Shown in pieces: positions 7,601 to 12,817 of a stretch of 12,830 nt of DNA. Positions within the stretch are counted from its first letter, which is position 1. Every line of letters begins with the position of its first letter. Source of the DNA: Deltaproteobacteria bacterium (GTDB lineage: Bacteria; Desulfobacterota; Deferrisomatia; Deferrisomatales; Deferrisomataceae); assembly GCA_013152215.1 (NCBI GenBank), contig JAADGT010000141.1, positions 1 through 12,830 on the forward strand, given 5' to 3'. Both the position numbers and the translations under genes were made by a program. The notes beneath the pieces are model-generated. The model did no database searches, was not told where the DNA came from, and saw nothing but the letters and a program-made list of their open reading frames with translations.

Positions 7601-9765
7601 GCCAGCAGGCGTTCTCCGCCACGGTGTGGAATGCGCTGGACCGTTCGGTGACTTGGGAGGTGACCGACCCGGACGGCGACTGCGGGAATGAGATCGGCTC
7701 GGTGTCGACGGACGGCACGTACACGGCCGGGGACCCCGCCCTCGACTGCGACGTGGAGCTCACCGCCACGAGCAACGCCGACCCCACGGTGTCCAAAAGC
7801 GTCACGATCCAGATCGACGTTCCCGTGAAGGTCTCCCTCACGCCGGATGCGGCCGCCCGCCCGGGGGGCACCGAGCAGGTGTTCACCGTGGAGGTCACGG
7901 GTGCCCTGGACACCTCGGTGACGTGGAGCCTTGCGGACGCGGATGGGGACTGCGGGGGTGAGATCGGCTCGGTGTCGGCGGACGGCATGTACACGGCAGG
8001 GAACCCCGCCCTCGCCTGCGACGTGGAACTCACCGCCACGAGCAACGCCGACCCCACGGCCCAGGCCGTGGCTCCGATCGCAGTCTCCCCGCCAACCCCG
8101 GGGTTCGGGTTTCGGGCCCTGTCGCCCGGGTATGCGGCCTGGGCCGTGTGGGGCACCGGCCCGGACGACATTTATCTGGTAGGCGGGTGGGGCCTCGCCA
8201 CATACGAATGGCCCACGGCCGTGCTCCACTCCACCGACCGGGGGATCACCTGGGCCGTCCAGGAGATCGACGGCCACGCGATGGACGTATGGGGAGCGGG
8301 CCAGACCCTGTACGTGGCCGTAAACGGGGGGCAAATCGAGAAGACCACGGACGGGGGCGCAACTTGGGCCCGCTTTCCGGTTTCTTTGACCAATCCGCAG
8401 CTCGAGTGCGTGTGGACCCCCGACGGAACCACGGTGTTCGTGGGGGGACGCTACAACTCGTACTCCTGGTACTACCCCGCTGTGATCGCCCGGAGCATCG
8501 ACGGCGGCCAGACCTGGGAGGTGGTGTACCAGGGGAGCACCAGCACCCGCATCTACGATCTGTGGGGAACCGGGGCCGCGGTCTACGCCATCGAGGCGGG
8601 CGGCGGCACCTGGAGGGTGCTCAAAAGCTCCGACGGCGGCGACACGTGGCAGGACGTGAGCCCGGCCGGACGGGATGCGTGCGTCGAGGCCTCCACGTTC
8701 CACGTGGTGGGCTCGGACGCGGGCGAGGTGTATGCGAGCGGGTGCTGGCAGGTGTTCCGCACGACGGACGGCGGGGCCACGTGGACCGACGTGTCGGCCG
8801 AGGAGTACGCATATGGTCTGGCCGTGACCGAGAGCGGAGTGCTCTATCTGGCTGGCGGCTCCGACGTGTTCGTGAGCACCGACTCGGGCCAGACCTGGTC
8901 CGGGCTCGGGATGAACCTCACCCCCCGCCACGTCCTGCCCGGCACTGGTGGCGAACTGGCCGTGGTGGGGTTCGAGAGCGGTTTGACCCGGTCGGCCCTG
9001 TGGATCTACCCGGACTACGACACGGACTACGACGGGGACGGGCTCTCCGACCTTCGCGAGACCGGGACCGGGGTGTACCGGAGCTACGCCGCGACGGGCA
9101 CTAACTCCTACCGGGCCGACACGGACGCCGACGGGGTTCCAGACCTCACCGAGACCATGGCCGGCACCGCCGCGGACGACGCGGCCCAGCCGGCCTACTC
9201 GGTCACCCGCAGTAGCGGCTTTCCGGTGGACGAGACCGCTCCCGTGGTTGCAAGCCTTTCGTCGTGCGACGGGTGCACCGTCACGCTCGACCTGCCCTGG
9301 ACGTTTCCGTTCTTCGGCACCGGGTACGACCGGATCACCGTGGACGACAACGGAAACATCTGGCTCGGCGACCGGGCCAGCCCGCCGGCGCCGGGATTCG
9401 ACCTCGAAAGCATCGGGCCGGTCATCGCCGTGGAGAACGGAGACTTCTCCACCGCCAACACCGGGGAGGTCCGCATCCACCAGGAAACCTCCGACGCCTA
9501 CGTGGCGGTGTGGTGGGTGGACGTGGAGACCAAGGCCCAAGAGGGGGCGGACAGCGACTTCAACACCTTCGGAGCCTACCTCTACCCGGACGGGACCCTC
9601 ACTCTCACCTACAGGCGCCTCGACGGCACCGGCATCGAGGACCGCGGCTCGGGCCTCTCGGAGGGGGCCGGAAACTTCCTCTCGATCACCCGGGCCCTGG
9701 GGCCGGTATATGGCCTTCTCCAAAACACCAAGGGATACCCCATGTTCCGGTTCACCCCACGATGA
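4687..9765 (+). CDS. Giant multidomain surface lipoprotein (Ig-like, PA14, two beta-propellers, Ca-binding loops, nidogen-like)
   Basis: This is a 1692-residue predicted lipoprotein. The signal peptide ends in the lipobox LVGC, with Cys20 as the lipid anchor. Residues about 21-128 form a beta-rich domain of a kind common at the start of such lipoproteins. Ig-like modules (Big-type) follow at about 129-213, 219-307 and 309-394. About 398-548 is PA14-like (NWSGYLHAP, SGTYTL, ELAAGQ, LWWKPPGG). Two more Ig-like modules lie at 550-639 and 640-725. About 732-962 is an NHL/SMP-30-like propeller with LWVLDDDG, LWVGTSAG and VWVSDVGQDKIFRID repeats. Ig modules at 963-1044 and 1045-1134 are almost identical in part. 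About 1139-1438 carries six Asp boxes (S/T-x-D-x-G-x-T-W), as in sialidase/sortilin-type propellers. Asp-rich loops at 1443-1455 (DYDTDYDGDGLSD) and 1478-1486 (DTDADGVPD) look Ca-binding. The C-terminus (about 1505-1692) resembles a nidogen-like domain (LPWTFPFFGTGY, VDDNGNIWLG). No sialidase catalytic set is evident, so glycan or matrix binding is inferred. A role as adhesin or extracellular scaffold is likely but unproven. Confidence 0.93.
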   Translation: MRGWRRLAAAAAGLLSLVGCGAVTDDGTARVVVSLRARGAPRAAGAIAGLPAGITRITVACTAQGMSPVSAEVPLDGTPVVLTVPAGPDRTFTAEVFAGEVLRMRGTTVVEYLYAGSRVSVRIPLQDLASVTVNPSAPTVEAGGSAAFTAEVEALPDSTVTWTLEDVDCGAETGSVSADGIYTPGNPSEECQVRVVATSTADPSVRGETVVTVQPSGAAPVQVSVTPAQTTVQAGSSQAFTATVTGATDTAVTWSVEDVDCGEEAGTISADGAYTAGHPAAGCQVKVVAVSAADETARGEALVTVEAATVTLAISPQAPRVLTGGQLQLTATVAGLGSQEVLWSVDGIQGGNAEVGTITPEGLYTAPGSARTVTITATSAVVSWASGSVTVAVVDSSQAGLTAIYDDGTVKQEGPVFHGWWKDCGSTDNNLYQGECTPPSESPVNWAWDTDFAVNWSGYLHAPTSGTYTLGSYHWVDGRVYVKVGDTVIADLDTDGGGFSGTVELAAGQAAPVTLRFEPNGGSNNMQLWWKPPGGEWEPVPRAYLAPTDVVSVVLVPDKANVQAGGTVSFTATVVGDPDPSVDWGLADADGDCGGEIGSVSADGTYTAGNPTEDCDVEVRATSRADGSAWAEAVVTVDASAAIAIEPNFAVVLQGTSRQFSATVQGGGSSTIEWALGQGDPGTVDSTGLYTAPDSVRWDGDRANLTVSLATDPSVSATAQIVLFDGLFDTNNFPSVSNPDLCSDNDARDPVGMAGDGVSNLWVLDDDGTVFRVDVNGNVQECFQQSGLSGIPTGLAYDPDTAGGPYLWVGTSAGMLYRLTTTGQQVEALDLTPQGVQRADGLAWDGSHVWVSDVGQDKIFRIDPQTGQVTRALDYATYDPSFSGIGWDPTSGKVAAATDFEVFLLDPDTGEWTAAASLGANDGDGLAVLGPYVFGADRSDEEVEAAALERGGLPVSMRLIPGVTSVTLSPGGQQAFSATVWNALDRSVTWEVTDPDGDCGNEIGSVSTDGTYTAGDPALDCDVELTATSNADPTVSKSVTIQIDVPVKVSLTPDAAARPGGTEQVFTVEVTGALDTSVTWSLADADGDCGGEIGSVSADGMYTAGNPALACDVELTATSNADPTAQAVAPIAVSPPTPGFGFRALSPGYAAWAVWGTGPDDIYLVGGWGLATYEWPTAVLHSTDRGITWAVQEIDGHAMDVWGAGQTLYVAVNGGQIEKTTDGGATWARFPVSLTNPQLECVWTPDGTTVFVGGRYNSYSWYYPAVIARSIDGGQTWEVVYQGSTSTRIYDLWGTGAAVYAIEAGGGTWRVLKSSDGGDTWQDVSPAGRDACVEASTFHVVGSDAGEVYASGCWQVFRTTDGGATWTDVSAEEYAYGLAVTESGVLYLAGGSDVFVSTDSGQTWSGLGMNLTPRHVLPGTGGELAVVGFESGLTRSALWIYPDYDTDYDGDGLSDLRETGTGVYRSYAATGTNSYRADTDADGVPDLTETMAGTAADDAAQPAYSVTRSSGFPVDETAPVVASLSSCDGCTVTLDLPWTFPFFGTGYDRITVDDNGNIWLGDRASPPAPGFDLESIGPVIAVENGDFSTANTGEVRIHQETSDAYVAVWWVDVETKAQEGADSDFNTFGAYLYPDGTLTLTYRRLDGTGIEDRGSGLSEGAGNFLSITRALGPVYGLLQNTKGYPMFRFTPR
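6334..6603 (+). repeat. Ig-like module 4, related copy of the 7573-8088 tandem pair
   Basis: This 90-codon module has the same cysteine-pair pattern (DGDCGGEIGSVSADG followed by NPxxDCDVE) as the later tandem modules. By hand alignment, 6441-6497 matches 7929-7985 with 5 differences in 57 nt. It is separated from the tandem pair by another Ig module and the NHL-like propeller, so it is a dispersed repeat within one gene. Confidence 0.7.
7573..8088 (+). repeat. Tandem pair of near-identical Ig-like modules (6 and 7)
   Basis: Two adjacent Ig-like modules occur at an offset of exactly 270 nt (90 codons). Hand alignment of 7681-7788 against 7951-8058 gives 8 differences in 108 nt, far closer than the other modules. 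Each half carries a conserved Cys pair (CG.EIGSVS and CDVELTATSNADPT). This points to a recent in-frame duplication or gene conversion within the lipoprotein gene. Confidence 0.8.
8230..8898 (+). repeat. Six Asp-box (BNR-type) repeats encoding a beta-propeller
   Basis: The six boxes in protein order are STDRGITW (residue 1182), TTDGGATW (1220), SIDGGQTW (1270), SSDGGDTW (1314), TTDGGATW (1359) and STDSGQTW (1397). Spacing is 38-50 residues, as expected for propeller blades. Between them are VWGTGPDDIYLVG, VWGAGQTLYVAV and LWGTGAAVYAIE strands, typical of secreted propellers of delta-type proteobacteria. Confidence 0.85.
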
Positions 9766-9773
9766 TCGGTGAG

Positions 9774-9780
9774 AGGAGGT
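9774..9780 (+). promoter_or_regulatory. Strong Shine-Dalgarno of the small lipoprotein gene
   Basis: AGGAGGT is a near-complete anti-16S match, 5 nt before the ATG at 9786. It lies in the 20-nt gap after the giant lipoprotein gene, supports a cotranscribed gene and decides the start against the long upstream open frame. Confidence 0.8.
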
Positions 9781-9785
9781 GCAAG

Positions 9786-10682
9786 ATGAACGGAAAGCTG
9801 ATTTCTTTCCTGACGATCTGCACAGTGGGCGGGCTGCTGGCCCTGGGGGGCGCAGCCTGCGGCGGTGGTGGGGGTGGGGGGAGCGGCGATGCGGGGGACT
9901 CTCGACAGGGGAACGGTGGGACCTCGCTCACGGACGGCTCGGGAGCCGGTTCCGATGACGCTGCTGCCTCCGGGGATGAGACCCCGGGAGCCCAGGGCTC
10001 CGGCACCGGGACGTCGGGCGGAGGCACGTCACCGGGCGGCGGCACCGCCTCCATCGTGGGCACGTGGACGTGCGAGATGTCCGGACCCGACGGAACCCCC
10101 ATGGGGCAAGGGAGCTTCACGTTCACGTCGGACGGCGTGCTCCAGACCGCCCAAGGGACGGCCGCCTACCAGCTGACCGGCGGAGGCCAGCTTCTGGTGA
10201 GCTCGGGGGGGCAGGAGGCGGCGTACCAGGTGGACGCGCTCACCGACACCACCCTGGAGTTCCGGTACTCGGACGGATCGACCTTCTCGTGCCAGCGCGG
10301 TGAGGGCGGCTCCGGGCAGGCCGAGGGGGGTACCGGCACCCAACCGGGCGGAGGGGATACGGCCCTTCTGTACGGCGAGTTCTGCCACTTTTCCGGATCG
10401 AGCATCGGGGGGACGTACGGCAAGCTGACGTCCATCTCTTTCGACGGGCAGGGCCGGTGGAGCATGGGCGGAGAGACGTACTCGTCCGGATCCGCCGGCA
10501 CGTTTTACGGTGAAGGGGCCCAGGACTCGGGCACTTACTCCGTGCAGGGCCAAACGATCTACTACCAGACCTCGGACGGGTACCAGGGTACGGCGCAGGT
10601 CTACGTGCAGCAACCCACGGGTGAGATCACCGAAATCGTGGTGGAGGGAGACATCTACGCAAAAGCGCTGTGCAACATGTGA
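9786..10682 (+). CDS. Lipoprotein with poly-Gly linker and two lipocalin-like beta domains
   Basis: This 298-residue protein has a signal peptide ending GGAAC; Cys25 is the likely lipid-modified residue, although Gly at -3 makes the lipobox slightly atypical. The Cys is followed directly by seven glycines and a long Gly/Ser/Thr/Asp-rich linker to about residue 88. Domain A (about 89-171) starts SIVGTWTC and ends in FSCQRG; its short strands (GSFTFTSDG, LEFRYSDG) suggest a small lipocalin-like barrel, with Cys96 and Cys169 placed for a disulfide. After a second Gly-rich spacer, domain B (about 193-298) begins LLYGEFCHFSGSS and continues with ISFDGQGRW, FYGEGAQDSGTY and EIVVEGDIYAKALC, again with a Cys near each end. 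The two domains look related in plan but not closely in sequence. No enzyme motif is seen. The start is set by a strong Shine-Dalgarno. Being last in the five-gene cluster, it may be an anchor or partner of the giant lipoprotein; this is inference. Confidence 0.9.
   Translation: MNGKLISFLTICTVGGLLALGGAACGGGGGGGSGDAGDSRQGNGGTSLTDGSGAGSDDAAASGDETPGAQGSGTGTSGGGTSPGGGTASIVGTWTCEMSGPDGTPMGQGSFTFTSDGVLQTAQGTAAYQLTGGGQLLVSSGGQEAAYQVDALTDTTLEFRYSDGSTFSCQRGEGGSGQAEGGTGTQPGGGDTALLYGEFCHFSGSSIGGTYGKLTSISFDGQGRWSMGGETYSSGSAGTFYGEGAQDSGTYSVQGQTIYYQTSDGYQGTAQVYVQQPTGEITEIVVEGDIYAKALCNM
9845..9897 (+). other. G-run-rich tract with G-quadruplex potential
   Basis: The coding strand carries G-runs of 6 (9845-9850), 5 (9870-9874), 6 (9876-9881) and 5 (9893-9897) within 53 nt. 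They encode the Gly stretch after the lipid-anchor Cys. The pattern satisfies a loose quadruplex rule; the long first loop lowers confidence. Confidence 0.4.
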
Positions 10683-10829
10683 CCTCCCACGTCCCCCGAA
10701 GACCCGGACGACCTCCAGCGGCGTATGGCCCGGCGGGATCACGCTGCTTTTCTCCCCAGCCGCAGAACCACGGAATGCCGCTCGCCAACGCCTCCCGATC
10801 GGAGCCGCCAAGGCGCGAAGGGGCCGGAT

Positions 10830-10862
10830 GACCCTCCCCGGGCCGAAGGTCCGGGGAGGGTC
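10830..10862 (+). terminator. Strong hairpin, probable terminator without T-tract
   Basis: GACCCTCCCCGG (10830-10841) is perfectly complementary to CCGGGGAGGGTC (10851-10862). The 9-nt middle can add one G-U and two C-G pairs, leaving a GAA loop. It begins 147 nt after the small lipoprotein stop. No run of T follows on either strand, so it is not a canonical intrinsic terminator. It may end transcription with a factor, protect the 3' end or serve as a DNA-binding dyad. Confidence 0.55.
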
Positions 10863-10876
10863 GCCGTGGCTCACCA

Positions 10877-10904
10877 TTGACGCGGCGCCTTCCGCGAGTA
10901 CGCT
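10877..10904 (+). promoter_or_regulatory. Candidate sigma70-type promoter for the P460 gene
   Basis: TTGACG (10877-10882) and TACGCT (10899-10904) are separated by 16 nt. The -35 box matches 5 of 6 consensus bases and the -10 box 3 of 6, including the key first TA and final T. Transcription would start near 10911, leaving a leader of about 80 nt. The strong hairpin just upstream fits an operon boundary. No experimental support is available. Confidence 0.4.
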
Positions 10905-10920
10905 CATGGCCATAGTGTTT

Positions 10921-10951
10921 CCTCCGTCGCCCTCACCTCGACGCGGAGGTG
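10921..10951 (+). promoter_or_regulatory. Leader segment with two mutually exclusive hairpins
   Basis: CACCTC (10934-10939) can pair with GAGGTG (10946-10951), loop of 6. CCTCCG (10921-10926) can instead pair with CGGAGG (10944-10949). The two use overlapping right arms and cannot coexist. It lies in the predicted leader of the P460 gene. In GC-rich DNA, 6-bp pairings are frequent by chance, so function is only a suggestion. Confidence 0.25.
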
Positions 10952-10991
10952 CGGACGTTCGCCGCCGGTCGCGTTTTCGGGAGACAAAGTC

Positions 10992-11489
10992 ATGGGATGG
11001 ATCTGGACCGCCGTCCTGCTGGTGTCACTGGTGGCGGCACCGGCCGCCGTTGGAGGCTCTGACACCACAGCGTCCACCGCCGTGACCGGGGTGAGCCTGC
11101 CTCCGGACTACCGCACCTGGACGGCGGTGGCCCCCAGCCTGCGCACGGACAAGGGCCACATCCGGATGATGCTCGCCAACCCCGTGATGGTCGAGGCGTA
11201 CCGCAGCGGCACCCTCCCCTTTCCCGATGGATCGAAGATCGTGAAGCTCGTGTACCGGGCCGCGGCCAGCCCCGAGTGGGCCGAGGCCACGGTTCCCGGG
11301 GAGCCGGTGAGCATCGAGATCATGGAGAAGGACTCGAAGCGCTTCGCCGACACCGGCGGTTGGGGGTTCGCCCGGTTCCGCCCCGACGGCACGCCGGTCA
11401 ATGACATGAAGCTCTACGTCACCTGCTTCCCCTGCCACCAGTCAAACGTCCAAGACCACGACTTCGTGTTCACCCGCTGGGCCCCGTGA
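10992..11489 (+). CDS. Cytochrome P460-family periplasmic heme protein
   Basis: This 165-residue protein has a cleavable signal peptide (about residues 1-20, MGWIWTAVLLVSLVAAPAA) followed by a cytochrome P460-type domain: LPPDYRTWTAV near the start, FPDGSKIVKLVY in the middle, FADTGGWGFARF, and a C-terminal CFPCH (Cys145-Cys148-His149) c-type heme site followed by DHDFVFTRW. The length and C-terminal CxxCH match the family. Characterised members are periplasmic: cytochrome P460 of ammonia oxidisers converts hydroxylamine, and relatives (cytochrome c'-beta) bind NO. In P460 proper, a lysine is cross-linked to the heme; several lysines are present, but I cannot assign one, so hydroxylamine oxidation is not established. 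A role in NO or hydroxylamine handling or redox sensing is inferred. The ATG has GGAGA about 7 nt upstream. It has its own candidate promoter. The MFS gene follows 63 nt downstream. Confidence 0.9.
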   Translation: MGWIWTAVLLVSLVAAPAAVGGSDTTASTAVTGVSLPPDYRTWTAVAPSLRTDKGHIRMMLANPVMVEAYRSGTLPFPDGSKIVKLVYRAAASPEWAEATVPGEPVSIEIMEKDSKRFADTGGWGFARFRPDGTPVNDMKLYVTCFPCHQSNVQDHDFVFTRWAP

Positions 11490-11552
11490 CGGCCCACGGC
11501 CCTGCCCCTGGCCCCTGGCGTCGGCCTCGCGATCCGGGCAGAATGCGGCGCC

Positions 11553-12734
11553 ATGGAAACCGCACGGCGCCACCCTTCCCTCGTCGTATCGCTGGTCACG
11601 GCCGTGGCCGCCCGGACCGTGATCAACACGGCCCGGCGACTGCCCTATCCGTTCGCCCCGGATTTGGCCCGGCACCTGGGCGTGCCCCTGGCCGGGATCA
11701 CCGCCATGATCGCGGCGTCCCAGCTCGCGGCCCTGCTGGGGCCGATCGCCGGACCGTTGGCCGACCGCAAGGGCCCCCGGGTGCTGCTCCTGGCGGGCAT
11801 GGCGCTGACCGCCGCCGGCATGGCAACGGGGGCCCTCGACACGTACACGGCCGTGTTTGCCGGGGTGTTGATGGCGTCCGTGGGCAAGGCGGTGTTCGAT
11901 CCGGCCGTGCAGGCCCACGTGGGGGCACGGGTGGCATTGCCGGCGAGGGGCCGGGCCGTGGGGCTGGTGGAGACGGCCTGGGCCGGCAGCACCCTGGTGG
12001 GGATCCCGGTCGTGGGTTGGGTGGCGGACCGGACCGGCTGGCCCGGGGCGTTCGGCTTCCTGGCCGGGCTGGGGGTGCTGGGCATCGCAGGGCTGGCCTG
12101 GGCGTTCCCGCTAGCCGCCGACCCCTCCCGTGAGAGCCCCCGGGGGAACCCTGCCGGGGTCCTGCGTGAACGCCGGGCCCGGGCGGCCCTGGCCTTCGGC
12201 TTCCTCGTGAGCCTGGCCAACGACAACCTGTTCGTGGTGTATGGAGCCCTGCTGGAGAGCCGGTTCGGCCTGGGGTTGGCGGCGCTGGGCGCGTCCACGG
12301 CCGTGGTGGGGCTGGCGGAGCTCTCGGGCGAGGGGCTCACCGCGGCGGTGTCGGACCGCATCGGGCTCACCCGGGCCCTGGGCTGGGGCACCGCGCTCAC
12401 GGCCGCGGCCTACCTGGTCCTCCCCCTCTCGGTCCGGGCCCTGCCGCTGGCCCTGGGGGCCCTGTACGGCGTGTTCGTGTGCTTCGAGTTCACGGTGGTC
12501 ACCTCGTTCTCGGTCTGCACCGAGGTGGCGCCGGGGGCCCGGGCGACGTTCCTGAGCCTGTACTTCGCGGTGCTGGGGCTCGGCCGCATGGTGGGAGCCC
12601 TGATCGGCGCGCCCGTCTGGGCCTGGGGAGGCATCTGGGCCACGGCCGGGGTGTCGGCCGGCGTCACGCTCTTGGCCGGCCTGGTGCTCTCGCGCTCCGG
12701 GCTCCGGCTCGCGCCGGCGGTCCGCAGCGGCTGA
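11553..12734 (+). CDS. MFS transporter, 12 transmembrane helices
   Basis: This 393-residue inner-membrane protein has about twelve hydrophobic segments, six on each side of a hydrophilic loop near residues 188-208, the usual major facilitator layout and length. The motif A loop between helices 2 and 3 is clear as GPLADRKGPR (67-76), with a degenerate counterpart SDRIGLTRAL (267-276) in the second half. An acidic Glu (ETAW in helix 5) and Asn-Asp (LANDN, helix 7) lie within the membrane and could take part in proton coupling or substrate binding. Substrate cannot be told from sequence; drug or small-molecule export is the general expectation. The ATG at 11553 is the first start after an in-frame TGA at 11487. 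No Shine-Dalgarno is visible upstream, but the protein starts sensibly here. It sits 63 nt after the P460 gene and could be cotranscribed. Confidence 0.9.
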   Translation: METARRHPSLVVSLVTAVAARTVINTARRLPYPFAPDLARHLGVPLAGITAMIAASQLAALLGPIAGPLADRKGPRVLLLAGMALTAAGMATGALDTYTAVFAGVLMASVGKAVFDPAVQAHVGARVALPARGRAVGLVETAWAGSTLVGIPVVGWVADRTGWPGAFGFLAGLGVLGIAGLAWAFPLAADPSRESPRGNPAGVLRERRARAALAFGFLVSLANDNLFVVYGALLESRFGLGLAALGASTAVVGLAELSGEGLTAAVSDRIGLTRALGWGTALTAAAYLVLPLSVRALPLALGALYGVFVCFEFTVVTSFSVCTEVAPGARATFLSLYFAVLGLGRMVGALIGAPVWAWGGIWATAGVSAGVTLLAGLVLSRSGLRLAPAVRSG

Positions 12735-12735
12735 T

Positions 12736-12753
12736 CCGGGGTTATTAACCCGG
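12736..12753 (+). terminator. Dyad-symmetric element after the MFS gene, weak terminator or operator
   Basis: GGGTT (12739-12743) and AACCC (12747-12751) pair with a 3-nt ATT loop; flanking CC and GG can extend the stem across a bulged G. The core GGGTTATTAACCC is a 13-nt perfect dyad around one base. No T-tract follows, so it may equally be a protein-binding palindrome. It begins 2 nt after the stop codon. Confidence 0.35.
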
Positions 12754-12817
12754 CGGATAAACAGGCGCTATCGCTCCCTGCTCGGAGGGGCAAGGGACCT
12801 GCCGGAGAGCCGGGCGC

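Larger units (their letters stand above)
10683..10991. other. 309-nt intergenic region between the lipoprotein cluster and the P460 gene
   Basis: No convincing gene is seen on either strand. The + frame open across it (10510-11085) is Arg/Pro/Thr-rich and out of phase with both neighbours. The region holds a strong hairpin (10830-10862), a candidate promoter (10877-10904) and a structured leader (10921-10951). An 8-bp perfect palindrome ATGGCCAT lies at 10906-10913, near the expected transcription start. Confidence 0.7.

Noticed and set aside
5071..8088. Regular repeats as a CRISPR array
   Set aside because: The repeats are in-frame 90-codon protein modules, far longer than CRISPR units, with no short direct repeats and spacers.
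8230..8898. Asp boxes as evidence of a sialidase
   Set aside because: Asp boxes are structural and occur in many non-enzymatic propellers; I see no arginine triad or Tyr/Glu catalytic pattern to support sialidase activity.
7396..9723. 775-codon open frame on the - strand
   Set aside because: It is antisense to the Asp-box propeller and nidogen-like regions. The composition (Val/Gly/Arg/His) is that of a codon-bias shadow, and the + strand has clear motif repeats.
10029..10913. - strand open frame covering the intergenic region
   Set aside because: Most of it is antisense to the lipoprotein gene, the product is Arg/Gly/Ala-rich without a domain, and the reverse start has no support.
10510..11085. 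+ strand open frame across the intergenic region
   Set aside because: It is out of phase with both neighbours, Arg/Thr/Pro-rich, and ends inside the P460 gene.
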